Assembly (NCBI GenBank): GCA_015680905.1
Contig: CM027377.1
Location: 20,174,501-20,238,500, forward strand
Direction: 5' to 3'
Source: Coptis chinensis
Lineage: Eukaryota; Streptophyta; Magnoliopsida; Ranunculales; Ranunculaceae
Length of the DNA stretch: 64,000 bases
A program made the position numbers and the translations under genes. Under the pieces are notes generated by a model, which saw only the letters and a list, made by a program, of their open reading frames with translations, did not search any database and had not been told where the DNA came from. This document shows, piece by piece, positions 1 through 10,719 of the stretch. How positions within the stretch are numbered: the first letter of the stretch is position 1; each line of letters begins with the position of its first letter.

Positions 1-289
1 ATAGTATTTTTAGGTGGTGGTAGCATACTCTTTATATTTGAAGAAGTTGGTCGCAAATTTCGACCAACTCTAGCTGGTCACAAATTTCGCGAGCAAATTT
101 ACTTGACGGGCCCATCCCCGCCGACATTAGTAATGGCAAGATCATATCAACATCATTTTATCGATGGTAATCGGCGCTTGGCAATACTAATGTCGCATAC
201 TATGTTTAATATAATGTCGCGCGATAGTCGGACTTTTGTCATTTCACAACTTTTTTTTCAACTTAAGTCACTCTAGTTTTAGGAAAAAA

Positions 290-2584
290 ATGAGTTCCGG
301 CGACGAATACGTCTATAATAACCAAACACGATGGAGTGGTGACGGTGAGGAAGAAGAAAACAGTGGTAATAGTGCATACGTTTGGAACAATCCCATTGGT
401 GATCTAGATGATGAATAACCAACCACTTCTGGAGCTGGAAATCAGGGAGCTGAGGCTGACGATCCATTGCTGCTTCAATATCAGCAAGTCGATTTTGAAT
501 TTCCTGTGGAGGCTATTGATTTCAGCCATCTTAGGCCGGTGTCTAAGAGGTTTCATGATAGGCATGTCTCAAGAGTTGTTCTTGAACAACAAGTATGTAT
601 TTTAATTTCATAAATTAGTAGTAGTAGTAGTTAATTTTAGTAGTTCAATAATGCACATTTTATTTTTATTTTTTAATTTTAGTTTCATTTTGCATTACAT
701 CGAGATGTGTTATGTATCGGGTTGATTGCACTCCACGCGCGCTTTAAGACGTGGTGGGATGATATTAAGAAAGTCGGTGCACTTGACCATGTTAGAGATG
801 CAATTTTAGCGACTCCCTTTGCTCATCTAGTTGACATCCCTTACAATAAGACTGACATTCAGGGAGTTATTAATGGTTTAGTCGAGAGATGGTGAGATAG
901 TACACATACTTTTCACTTCCCTCAGGGAGAGTTGGGCTTCACTCCATTAGATTTTTGCATGATATCTGGTTTGAGTATAAGATTAGGTAATCCGTTGAGA
1001 TGTAGCATTGAATTCCAGAGTTGTGCCCAAATGATGACTTTCTTCCCTTGTTTGACCGAGGAATCATATGACGATCTTTGGTATTAGGATTTCGGTATCA
1101 AGGTCGATACATTACACCGTTGACTCACCGATTCGAGGATTGCAGTTTTGATAGATTATTTGTCACTTGATTCGATGATAGTCAAGCACATGTTGATGAG
1201 TATGTAAGAGCTTTAGATATATTTGATGGGTGTCTTCTTTTTCCTTTTGGCCATTCCACGATTAACTTGGGATATCTAGCCAACTTTGAGCACTTGCCTG
1301 AGTTGGGCGGTATTAATTTTGGTTGAGCCATATACTGTCATTTGTTGCGTTGTTTAGATAGGGCTTCCGGCAGACCGGGTGTTGTCAGAGTCCCCAAATG
1401 GGAGGGTTTGTCATTCTCTTAGAGGTATGGTTTTATGAGTATTTCGTCGTCGCAAATCCTATCCTCACGAGTATACCGATGAGAGGCTGAGGCTCAGGGC
1501 TTGGCACGGACCTCATCGAGCTCGTCTGACCAGTGAGATCAGTCATAACATAACTTCTGTTCGAACCCAGATTGAGCTTAGCACACAAGCTTCTATTGTT
1601 TTGAGGCCTTGGAGGACATTTGTGCACATCGGCGCGAATGACTGTAGATATGCATTGTTCATTTCTCATAGAAGGATGGTATTCACTTGTGGGAGTGATA
1701 TGGAGTGGTATTTAGGGGATAGATGTTACAGACAGCTCACACCATACTTTGGTATCCCCCCTGATCCGCCAACCCATGTATCAGAGGCTAAGGACATGAC
1801 TTTATAGCAAGTCATCGAGAGTAACGTGCATTGGACTTGGCTACAGGCTTCTGACCTAATTACATTGTAGACTTATGAGTAGTACTACCATTACTGGTTT
1901 AGGGTGTCTATTGGTCATTTGCTCCCAGCTGTAGGTCATACAAGCAACATTCATACGGTTAGCAATTTGTGTGTCAGACGTGAATTTCAAATTGGCCAGC
2001 CGTCACAGCCGATGTTTTAGCCTGGACCTGTACACACATTTGTTCCAGCGCCAGATCCCTCTCAGTCAGAGTGGCCTTGGGTTTTCAGTGCGATCCGAGT
2101 GGCCAAACGATTTACCAGCCCATTTCTTCTATTGATGACACTCGCGTCGTACAGTTAGAGCCTGACCATGGGCATCTATCTCTGGTAATTATTTTTATTG
2201 GTTTTGGTTTATTATTTTTGTTTATTATGAAAATGTCATAAATTATTAATGAATAATTATTTCAGGATGCCCTACGCATGAGATATAAGACAAGCATTCG
2301 TGTAAATGATGGCTTGCGCTCCTTGGTATTCGCCTACAGTGTTGAGAGAGAGAGACTTCTTTCCCAGGCTCATGTGGATTATGACAATTTGCAACGCCAG
2401 ATTGATGAGTTACATGCTCAGATTGATCGCACAAGGGTGAGTTCATCATAGCATAGCCAAACGGAGAGTTCAGCACAAGGACAATCGAGGAGGAGTTCAC
2501 GGCAGAGGAGGCGTATGAATGACAGTCTAGGAGGTTGTTGTATGACGATTATTATTATGTTGTATGATTTAGAATTGTTCATTT
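290..2584 (+). pseudogene. Plant mobile domain (PMD / MAIN-like) protein, degraded
   Basis: The start is chosen at ATG 290 (MSSGDEYVYNN), giving an acidic N-terminus. An in-frame stop at 417 interrupts it, after which the same frame continues as ...DFSHLRPVSKRFHDRHV. A good intron follows: donor GTATGT at 593, acceptor TTTTAG ending at 682. Next come RFKTWWDDIKKVGALDHV and then, after a stop at 893-895, HTFHFPQGELGFTPLDFCMI, which matches the typical PMD pattern (a tryptophan-rich helix, then HTFHFP-GE-TLxDV). A second intron runs 2185-2265 and leads into a coiled-coil tail (LLSQAHVDYDNLQRQ...) and an Arg-rich C-terminus (RRSSRQRRR). PMD proteins in plants are either transposon-borne or domesticated silencing factors (MAIN, MAIL1). 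At least four stops and frame changes make this copy non-functional. Confidence 0.7.
593..682 (+). other. Intron of the PMD gene relic
   Basis: GTATGT donor directly after the codons for EQQ, a T-rich tract, and acceptor TTTTAG. The reading frame resumes as FHFALHRDVLCIG. Its presence argues that the copy is DNA-borne rather than a processed retrocopy. Confidence 0.6.
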
Positions 2585-2887
2585 GATCATTTTGATATGT
2601 TGTGTGATTATTATTATATTGTGTGGTTGTTATTATGTTGTGTGATTTAGAATTTACTTCCTTTGATTTAGCAAATGAATTACAATTTTTATTAATAGAA
2701 CGACAACTAATACATGATTGCAAAAACATAAAATAAAAATAAATAAATAAATAAAAGACAACTATTACATATCACCCTTATTACATACTACTAGAGTTAC
2801 TCAAGTTATCAAGCCAGTCATCATTTTCTTCATCATTGGCTTCTTCGTCGTTGGAAGTATTATTTGTACTACTTACTCCAGCTTTTT

Positions 2888-2890
2888 TTT

Positions 2891-2941
<51 letters not shown>
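2888..2941. repeat. (ATTT)n microsatellite tail
   Basis: About twelve tandem ATTT units preceded by a T run; read on the minus strand it is the A-rich tail of the retroelement at 2888-4326. Confidence 0.85.
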
Positions 2942-2942
<1 letters not shown>

Positions 2943-4290
2943 GTGGAAATTTTATTGATACTGATAAAGAATTTTACAAATAATTAGGACAAGCGTGCAA
3001 CAAGCTGCGCCGCAAGTCCTTTCTGAATAGCAAATCCTATTCTTCTAAAAACAAACTCGTTAGAACCAATTGTCATAACATTATCTTGTCCATAACTTTT
3101 CGAAGTCTCTTGAGAAGTTCTCAATGATCGTTGTTCCAAGAAACCAAAAGTGTCTAAACTAAACGGAATGAAACAATTTGGTTAGCGTGCAAGCTTCCTC
3201 ATGCTTCTCCATCTTCCCCCGTCATTTGCTCTCTTAGCTGCTCCCCCACCTCAAAGACTCCATTCCCAAGCCCTACCAACGGAGAGAGGCTCGATTACAT
3301 CAACACATGCATGTCTCCCCTCGGACCAATCAGATATCAATATATCCGCAGTCGGTGTGGATCTTCCTCATTCGGATCGGTGAGAAAATTCACGGGGAGC
3401 CTCCTTCTTCACTTGTACCCCAAACCTTCCAAAATGCATCACATAAAATATCTCTCGACATGATCATGTCGGTATTTGAAACCTGGAAAATATCTACAAG
3501 CAGGCCGCATGGTCTCCAAAGGCATCTAGTCTACTTTTTTGCAAAGCGGGGCTTAGACCACCATCAGAGTACAAAGGAATCATGAGACGGTACCGAAGAA
3601 TAGAATGATACTCCACTGACGACATATGCTGTCCAAGTCCCTCCATCGGAATAGCAAGTAGGAAGTCATTTGCGTGTTCTGACTGCAAGCATCCAATGAC
3701 TGCTTTCTGACGAGCAGATAACACAAACTCCCTCTCAAGACCAACAACAATCTTACTATAGAACGCTCCGCCAAAACTTTTTGTGGTTTTGGGGACGGTA
3801 GCATTCCCACCATAGAACCGAGGTCAAAATCGGGTAGACAAAGACTCATCGCGACCGCTAGCAACATCAAGAATCTCATCCAAAGGCACCGCCCACAACT
3901 CCTAAGAATGTGGTTTCAAGCTCGGGACGCCCGACAACGGGGAGGCCACAAAAGCAAAAGTAGAGACATCGGTGGCACAATAAATACCTAACCCACCGGG
4001 ACGTAATGGGAGTGTCGATAAACGCGCCATCGCAAATCACCGGGTTAGGACCATCGAAACCATAATACCACGGAGAACACTGCGGAGATGTCGATCAAAC
4101 GTCTTAGCCGCCTCTCTAAAAAGGGATGGTGGACAAGTACGAATCGCAAATACCAACTTAGAGAGCCCAAAGACAAGCACGTAAAAGAGCTAACTCACAC
4201 CGTGGATTGTCTAATGTAGCTAAACGGTCCATCAAAGTCACAACCTTTTCACAACCTTTTCAACACGCTTTTCCAAGCAAAGGCCCCCTT

Positions 4291-4326
<36 letters not shown>
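2888..4326 (-). mobile_element. Non-LTR retrotransposon 3' fragment inside the SANT-like gene
   Basis: On the minus strand the insert starts after a long A tract (4291-4326 reads as T on the plus strand) and ends in an (AAAT)n tail (2888-2941). Between them the translation gives WAVPLDEILDVASGRDESLS, then a stop, FYGGNATVPKTTKSFGGAFY, and LSARQKAVIGCLQSEHANDF followed by LLAIPMEGLGQHMS. These are known to me from plant reverse-transcriptase-associated proteins that continue into CRKxCLDTFGEHAVHC. Here the part after LRYRLMIPL is corrupted (LDAFGDHAA remains). The (AAAT)n tail fits target-primed reverse transcription. The polypeptide is broken by stops and frameshifts and is not functional. 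Confidence 0.6.
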
Positions 4327-5735
4327 CCATATTTAGCTACAATTGCATCTTGTTTTAGCTCTAAAACCCTTCGCAAACGAGGATTGACATTGTCGAGTGA
4401 CCTTGCCAATAACTTAGTCTCATTTTCCTCCTCTCTAACACGGAGTTTTTCTTGCTTCAAAAATAACTTTTTTTATGTCTTCTCTTGCTTCAATTTCATC
4501 ATACTTTGAAATTGCTCATTTTGAATCTCTTCTTTATTTCTTCGACTTTCTTTAAAAGCTTCAAGAAATTCATCCATATTTTTAGTAGTGGATGCAACAT
4601 TACCCTCGATAGTAGAAGCAACTTTCTTATTCTTCTCAATTTCTTTGCTCTACTTCCTACCGACCGACCTCTCCAAAAAACCTTCGGTGCATCGCTAGGA
4701 TGTATTCGAAAGTACGTTGAAGGTGAAGGGGTAGAATAAGGCGTAGAAGGGGTTGGGGTTGAGGGTGAAGAATCGAAATCTTCAACAACTCCGGATCTTG
4801 CTTTCTTCTTTGGTCTTGTAGCAAGCGTTTCGTTACAGAATCGAAGTTCTTTGCCACTTTGGCGTATTTTTACTAGATTATAACAATCTTGCCATATCCA
4901 TTGTTTTTCCAAGAGTAGCCGCGATAAGTTGTTCTTTGCTGGCCCAAAGCTACGTTTTTAAAAAAAAAAATCAATATCAAGTAGTTTATAAAACGAAGTA
5001 TAAACGAATCTTACAATGTCTTCACGTCCCCACCTGCTTGGAGGTTGTTCTTCAAGCTTTCTTAGTATAGCATGATATTTGTTGGAGAACGGTAAAATAA
5101 TCAACCAACGTTGTGAGACTCCCTTCCACTTACGGTTGCGGTCAAAATCTTGAATTTCATTCATCCTAGCCATAATTCGTTCCCAATAAACTTGACCCGA
5201 TTGATCATTCCCTATTATAGGATCTTCTCCAATCTCAATCCACGTTTTAGTAAGAGCAATATTTTTTTTATTTGTCCAACTTGGATCTCTTTCTTGTTTT
5301 GGTTGTGACATTGAGAGTGTTGTGTGTGAAATGGTTGAGAGTGTTGTGTGTGAAATGATTGAGAGTGTTGTGTGTGAAAATAAAGAAGGAGATGAGTGTA
5401 GATATATGGATGTAGAAATTCGGCTATTTTTTTTCCGTTGGAACACGCGACATTAGGAGTGGCGCGCGCCAGTAGTAGTGTCGCGCGACAGTGGTAGTGG
5501 CGCGCCGTAATTGTGGTCAAAGTAAAAAAAGTGGGGTGACATTAGTACTGGCGCGCGACATTACTATTGTCGCTCCGCATCTGCATCCAAACCTCCAAAT
5601 TTGCGAACAAGAATGCGAACAGACAGGTTATACGACCATGAATGAGACCACCTAGAAATGGAATTCTAGAAATTTCTGAATTTTTTCTTCAAATATGAAG
5701 AAAAATACATGTTATACTACCACCTAGAAATGCTT

Positions 5736-6536
5736 TAATTTCATATAGTCCTATTTCACACAATATACTTCAAATCAACGTCTCATGAATATCAGGATCG
5801 GATATGTAGATTATGGATCATATATATTCAATTCTATCTGCATACGTTTAGGTGCTTGATTCTATATGCATATATTCATGAAATTGTACGTTTTCTTTTA
5901 TACTGATGCACACACGCATGCACTAGAATGCCGAAAGTCGATAAGGTAATAGAAAGAGGTCTGGACTAAATCTTATTCTGATGTTGATCGTTCAAAACAA
6001 AAACTAATAATATAATGAAGATCGCTCGATGACTTGCATTGCCATTCTACATAATCGTATCTACAAGAGATAAACATTCTAGAGAATGGATATTCGTTTC
6101 TGACTGCTAATAAAAGTGAAAACAAAGTCGTTTAGTCATTGGTAATAAATTCCCATTATGTAATATAAAAGCATTGAATGAAGAAAGGATACACAAAAAG
6201 AATATTTGAGGAATCCTATCCAATTGAAGATGCTTCACGGGGGAGGTTGGGCACGACCGCCACGAGCCACTTGTAATGCGTAACCATCAAATCGTTTGGG
6301 AGGTTAACCTTACTTAGCTTGGCCGGCCTAATTCAACCAATGCGTCAATATTTCAATGCCAATGGGCAATGGTTCAACTTCAAGTAGATATGTTTGGATT
6401 CTTACCTAAACCATTCTTGCAGATTCAAACTGGTGCCGCATTTGGACATAGGAATATCGTTGTCCTGGCCGTTGAATATTACACAAGAGCTTCTCTTTCT
6501 CTTGAGGTCAAATGAGTCTTTGGGATAGAGACAGGG
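5736..6536. other. AT-rich intergenic stretch, nothing recognised
   Basis: No sustained reading frame and no clear repeats. A short GC-richer patch at 6235-6300 (GGGGGAGGTTGGGCACGACC) has no assignable function. Confidence 0.5.
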
Positions 6537-7014
6537 CAAGTCTTCATGGATAAAGTGGAGTCGGGTCAGTGTAGTCAAGGCGCCAAGGCCCAAAATTTCG
6601 ATATCGGTTAATATATCGGTGTACTAAAAAACCGAGATATATCGGGATATCTCAATTTTTGTTGAAAATATCCAAAGTTTCTAAAATATCGGATATCTCA
6701 CCGATATATCTCGGATATTTCGAAATTTCAATCATTAATTAAGTTATTAACAATTGGTCAAAAGTCAACCGATATATATCGATTATCTCGGAAATATCGA
6801 TTATATCGGGCGATATAAACTTTCATATCGGAAATTCCAATATATCTCGGAAAAAAAGGGGTTCAATATTCGGTGGATATATGTCGGAAATATCGATATC
6901 GGTGTACCAATTTACCGAGATATATCGGCGAGATATCTCGGCGATATTTTGGGCCATGCAAGGCGCAAGTCTTCATGGACAAAGTGGAGTCGGGTCAGTG
7001 TAGTCAAGGCGCAA
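6537..7014. repeat. Pair of ~47-bp direct repeats flanking a MITE-like insert
   Basis: The block from CAAGTCTTCATGGA through GTGTAGTCAAGGCG occurs at about 6537-6583 and again at about 6966-7011 with one substitution (GGATAAAG versus GGACAAAG). A related reversed block is at 35075-35125 (CCACTTGGTCCATGAAGACTTG), showing that it belongs to a dispersed repeat. The 47-bp length is too long for a normal target-site duplication, so a local duplication or recombination event is the better reading. Confidence 0.7.
6587..6955. mobile_element. MITE-like repeat packed with TATATCGG / GATATCTCG motifs
   Basis: The ends read GGCCCAAAAT... and ...ATTTTGGGCC, a perfect 10-bp inverted repeat, with further similarity inside (CGGTGTACTAAAAAACCGAGATATATCGG near the left; the inverse of GGTGTACCAATTTACCGAGATATATCGG near the right). 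The interior contains over fifteen copies of TATATCGG, CGATATAT or GATATCTCGG in both orientations, so the strand can fold on itself almost throughout. No coding capacity is seen. The family is not recognised. Confidence 0.6.
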
Positions 7015-7534
7015 AAAGGCCTTGGCTAATAAGGCACAAAGTGCACCTTTAGTGCCTCGCCTTGACCAAGTTGTGGCGTAACAAAGGTGGGTGCTTTTTT
7101 GCGCCTTTTGTTGAGGTATAATTTTTTCGTTTTTTTGTTTTTTTTACAAATTTTATTATATGTGATACATTTACTCTCGATCCAATTGTTGTATGGTACA
7201 AAAAATGATATAATTTTAATAAGTTTCATCTTGAAGTATACTCTAAGCTTTAATTTTGACTAGTTTTTGTTAAGTTGTATGGATTGAGAGAAGACACAAA
7301 GATGGATAAAATGAAGTTTTACAGAATTCCAAAATTCGAATCATGTACGTGTTCTATTTCATGAAGAATTCCTTTGGCTCAATTCGATTGGTTCACTCTT
7401 TATTTACTTTATTGAAGTTGAGCTAGATTGTATTGAGAGATAACAAGTTTTATTTTACTAATATTTATAATCACATATAATTTATTTTAATGTTTGGCTA
7501 AGCAAATCAAATTCATATTATATTTAATATTTAT

Positions 7535-7538
<4 letters not shown>

Positions 7539-7609
<71 letters not shown>
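7539..7609. repeat. (TA)n microsatellite
   Basis: About 35 uninterrupted TA dinucleotides. Confidence 0.95.
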
Positions 7610-7613
<4 letters not shown>

Positions 7614-8257
7614 TTATGCACCTCACTTTTAATAAGCGGGTTTTGCGTTTAATCTCCCTCTACCTTCAAGTGGCTACATAAAAACCCCCTCCTTACGGAC
7701 TAAACCATAAAACCCCCCTATTTTTTTTATGCATCCAGAACTTACCAAAATACCCACGTAATTAAAACAACTCGGGCCGGCTTTCTCTCTTACGAGAGAG
7801 AAAACTTCTCAAAAAACTCAGAACCATCTCAAATGGTATTGTCTTCCCCACAATCCCAAATTCTAAGAATTTAATATCGATTTTATGGTGGAAGAATTAA
7901 AGAAGGTTATAGATTCATTCGAACGACAATTTCGAAGATTGAAAACAGGGTGAAGATAATGAAAATTCAATTTCTAAATCTATTCTCATTATATATTAGA
8001 TTAAATATCGACATTGTTAATTTCCTACTCGAAAAGAGAAATCCAAATACTAAAGATTGAATGTTAATATTGGTTGTAAAAGTTTTGCAACAAAACTTGT
8101 GTTTGGCCGTTTGGGTTTGTTGGGGATCTTTTTCTTTTTGGTTCTAGCTTTCACAACGATTAGAGAGTTAAACTATGCAAATTAAAATTTTCAGAGTGAT
8201 GTGATATTACTATGTAGTTTTAAGTTCACATAATACTACTACTATGCATTTTTAAAC

Positions 8258-8460
8258 TTGCATACTACAAATATTTTTTCATCAGGCATATTTTGTTTCA
8301 CAAATCTACTATGTAAATTTAAATTTTCATATGTAAATTCCAATTTTCTTATATCAAACTACTATGTAAATTCAAAATTTCATATATCAAATTATTCTGT
8401 AAAATTAAATTTTCATATGTCAAACTACAATGTAAATTTAAATTTCCACATGAAAATCAG
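8258..8460. repeat. Tandem ~35-bp AT-rich repeat (ACTATGTAAATTYAAATTTTC)
   Basis: Five imperfect units centred on CTACTATGTAAATTCAAATTT followed by TCATATGTCAAA; the apparent reading frame (SNYYVNSKFHIS...) is only the repeat translated. Confidence 0.75.
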
Positions 8461-8814
8461 AAGTCGAGCTTGTTCGGATTTTAAAGTTGGTATGGTGCCA
8501 ATGGTTAGTTCATTCCTAGAATTGAAAACATATTGTGTTTTAGAAAGGGAACCACAGACCTGGTAATAATTGTTACTATGCATTCTTATATTTTCTAAGT
8601 AGTCAATTCAAAAATTCATGATGTTAGAGTTTTGATAAGCCTTAATAGGTAGGTCTTTGAGTGTTTGTGTCTTTGAAGTTGTTATTATATAAAGTTATTT
8701 AGAAAAAAATATATGCAGGTATGGAGATGTAAACATGTGGTGATGGTACATAGTAAGACTTAAGTCGAAATGTTATTTTTCCCTGGGTTCGATTATTAAA
8801 GGTTGTCAAGTCCA

Positions 8815-9020
8815 TATAGTAGTTTTACTCTGCAATCTTAAATTTTCATAGTAGTTTTATCTTGCAATCTTAAAATTCACTCTGCAATATTCATTTTTCA
8901 TAGTGGTTTTACTCTGCAATCTTACATTTTTATAGTACTTTTACTCTACATTCTTAAATTTTACTCTACAATCTTAAATTTGCATAGTAGTTTTACTCTG
9001 CAATCTTAAATTTTCATAGT
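8815..9020. repeat. Tandem ~37-bp repeat (TTTTACTCTGCAATCTTAAA)
   Basis: About six imperfect copies of CATAGTAGTTTTACTCTGCA followed by ATCTTAAATTTT. No coding value. Confidence 0.8.
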
Positions 9021-9270
9021 AGTTTTATAATGTAAATATTGATTTACATATACATGACTATGTAAAAATACATTTACATTCTGTCAGGTGTCAAACAATT
9101 TTTATTACCAAAAAGTAACTATGTAAATGTAAGTTTTCATAGGTTAAGTTACTATGTAAATATAGATTTACATATATAATGACTATGTAAAAATATATTT
9201 ACATATATTATGTTAGGTGTCAGGCTAATTTCAATCGTCCCAAAAGTTACTATGTAAAAGTATCTTTACA
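9020..9270. repeat. Palindromic ACTATGTAAATATAGATTTACATA repeats
   Basis: Three or four copies of TGACTATGTAAAAATA followed by CATTTACAT, forming short inverted repeats, with CAGGTGTCAAAC-like spacers at 9085 and 9211. Confidence 0.65.
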
Positions 9271-9455
9271 CACTAATATAAAACCGCTTTTAACTAGTTG
9301 TTTTAAAAATCTCTAACTAAAAATCATAACATATAAAATCCAATGTCAAACTATAAAATCCAATAGCATCAGAAAAAAGAAAGCAGGTTCATTGACATCT
9401 CGTTTTTTATATACGAGCAACATCAAAGAATAGATCAAAGCAGAATGCAAAATCA

Positions 9456-9900
9456 TCAACATCTTGCTCTTATATAAGAGCAACTATCAAATAGCAAATA
9501 ATTGAATTGGTGCAGAGCATGTTGTAGGAGTGGAGCCCACTCTTGGGTTACGATGGTCATAGCAAGGGCACTTGTTCTTCTTCCTACCTCTTGCAACACC
9601 AGTGCTCTACTTCCGTTTCTTGTTTGGTCTTCCAACTCTTGCCGATTAGACATCATTTTCATAATTTTTCCACGGATCTTGTCCACCATTGTAGTGATAG
9701 GCAAGTGGCGTTCTAGCATAATCCAAGAGTTGAAGCTTGCGGTGGCCATAGCAACGGTACTCACTTTTCACCCAACAGAAGCACGCCAAGGATTGAAGCT
9801 CCGAGTCTGTCTCTATCACACTATGCTTCAAAGAACGAATAAAATGAAATGTCCAATGGATAAAGGAATAAAATCCGACCATTTTCCCCCTTAAAATCCA
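9456..9900 (-). pseudogene. MULE transposase C-terminal remnant
   Basis: The minus-strand frame gives [20 protein letters not shown], then [19 protein letters not shown]. This fits the C-terminal signature of plant Mutator transposases (SFNSWI-x-E-R-x-LPI, VDxIRxKxMxMMxxR), which follows the DDE core. Downstream the frame decays and upstream only short blocks survive. The DDE core and zinc knuckle are not visible, so this is a relic. It sits within long TIRs (7619-10622), which supports the assignment. Confidence 0.55.
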
Positions 9901-10719
9901 TGATAATACAATTAGCGCCAAGACGAACACTAGTTAGGATTTTGCAACAAATGACAGAAAAGCACAATCCCTCCATTTCATTGCATTTACAAAAACAGTG
10001 TCAAAATTGATAGTAATAACACCATGCCAAAACTGATGAATCACTACGAAAATTTTACTTTTCATAACAAATTCAAATTTAATAGAAACACATACAACAA
10101 AATTAAAGCAAAGTGAAAATAATATCAAGATGTATAATTGCATAAAACTATAAAATACGAAAGAAGCATTAATTGAATAGAGTTCGTAATCAAATTGAGA
10201 AAGCATCCAACACAAATTTGAAGACGATTGAGATGAAAATATATACCACTTTCTTCAATCTCTCAGATGTAAGAATAACCATTTTATAAATCTTCAATGT
10301 CAAATCTTGTTTCTTCAATAGTCAAACAAACAATAAAAATTTGAAAGTGGAAGCTTATTTCTTCAATGGTGAAACAAGAACATCATTGTTTCTTTTCATT
10401 TTTTTTTTGTAATCCTCGGTGGTTCGTCAATCTTAAATCTCTATTTCAGTGAAAGGGTAGAAAAGAAAATAATTTTGGTGAGGATATTAAAATTAGACCG
10501 AGATTTAATTACTTTTACAAAAACAGGGAGGTTACATATAAACGGCTTAAAAATAGGGGGCTTTAGTGGGTATTAGCGATTTGAGGGTGGATTAGTGTAA
10601 CGGGTTCTGAATGAGGGAGGTGAGCCTCATTTCTTGCTGCGCGTGCCACATTTTGCGCCTTGTGCCTAAGACACAAAAAGAGTGTTGCGCCTTAGGTGCA
10701 TCTTAATGCCTTGACTACA

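Larger units (their letters stand above)
2765..5311 (-). pseudogene. Myb/SANT-like, GST-T3-like transposon protein (PIF/Harbinger ORF1 type), split by a retroelement
   Basis: Read from ATG at 5311 (MSQPKQERDPSWTNKKN). An upstream in-frame extension to 5446 consists of tandem SHTTLS repeats from a repeated leader and is probably untranslated. The N-terminal part has the trihelix/SANT pattern ALTKTWIEIGEDPIIGNDQS...YWERI, then FDRNRKWKGVSQRW and LEEQPPSRWGRED; an exon appears to end at a GTAAGA donor near 5013. The second exon carries KKKARSG, a Ser/Pro/Thr linker and then RPVGRK-like basic sequence. A frameshift near 4665 separates this from the coiled-coil region (KLKQEK, VREEENETKLLARSL, AIVAKYG). 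The C-terminal tail (SNDEEANDEENDDW) lies at 2775-2887, on the far side of a non-LTR insertion. Such proteins pair with PIF/Harbinger transposases, presumably binding DNA. Confidence 0.6.
1..5735. mobile_element. DNA transposon with imperfect terminal inverted repeats carrying two gene relics
   Basis: The first ~50 bases and the reverse complement of about 5680-5735 are alike: both carry TTTCTAGGTGGTA-like and CATATTTGAAG-like stretches, and further in both carry a GACATTAGTAnTGGC / GCGCGACATTA motif (near 120-225 and 5450-5570). This looks like terminal inverted repeats with palindromic subterminal repeats. Inside are a plus-strand plant-mobile-domain (PMD) gene relic and a minus-strand Myb/SANT-like gene relic of the kind that accompanies PIF/Harbinger transposases. 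No DDE transposase is visible. The left end lies at or just outside the window edge, so no TSD can be called. The class II assignment is an inference; the superfamily is open. Confidence 0.55.
7619..10622. mobile_element. Degenerate Mutator-like element (MULE)
   Basis: Left end CACCTCACTTTTAATAAGCG (7619 on) and the reverse complement of the right end (CACCTCCCTCATTCAGAACC...) are similar over about 120 bp. Both continue with GGGTTTTGCG / CCCGTTACAC-like sequence, then CTAATACCCACTAAAGCCCCC-like and AAACCCCCCTATTTTT-like stretches, so the TIRs are long and diverged, as in MULEs. A minus-strand transposase remnant at 9456-9900 supports this. The rest is AT-rich tandem repeat. No TSD could be fixed. 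Confidence 0.5.
6999..10719. mobile_element. TIR element (TGTAGTCAAGGC ends), non-autonomous, enclosing a MULE
   Basis: The left end TGTAGTCAAGGC (6999-7010) is matched by the inverted ...GCCTTGACTACA at 10708-10719. Both subterminal regions carry GCGCCTT, AAGGCGCAAAA and GCCTTAGGTGCA-like repeats. Outside, host sequence seems to read GTGGAGTCGGG on the left and TTGGGTCTACTCA on the right, matching the uninterrupted relative at 35085-35125 (reversed). TCGGGTCA / TTGGGTCT could be a diverged 8-bp TSD. Most of the interior is occupied by a second element at 7619-10622. Confidence 0.5.

Noticed and set aside
4207-4509. Plus-strand frame with a poly-Phe run
   Set aside because: Poly-T tract of the retroelement junction; the real coding strand here is minus.
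8258-8566. Plus-strand 102-codon frame
   Set aside because: Translation of a tandem AT-rich repeat, visible as the same peptide repeated.
9934-10215. Minus-strand 93-codon frame (membrane-like composition)
   Set aside because: AT-rich sequence within a degenerate MULE; hydrophobicity follows from base composition and there is no family match.
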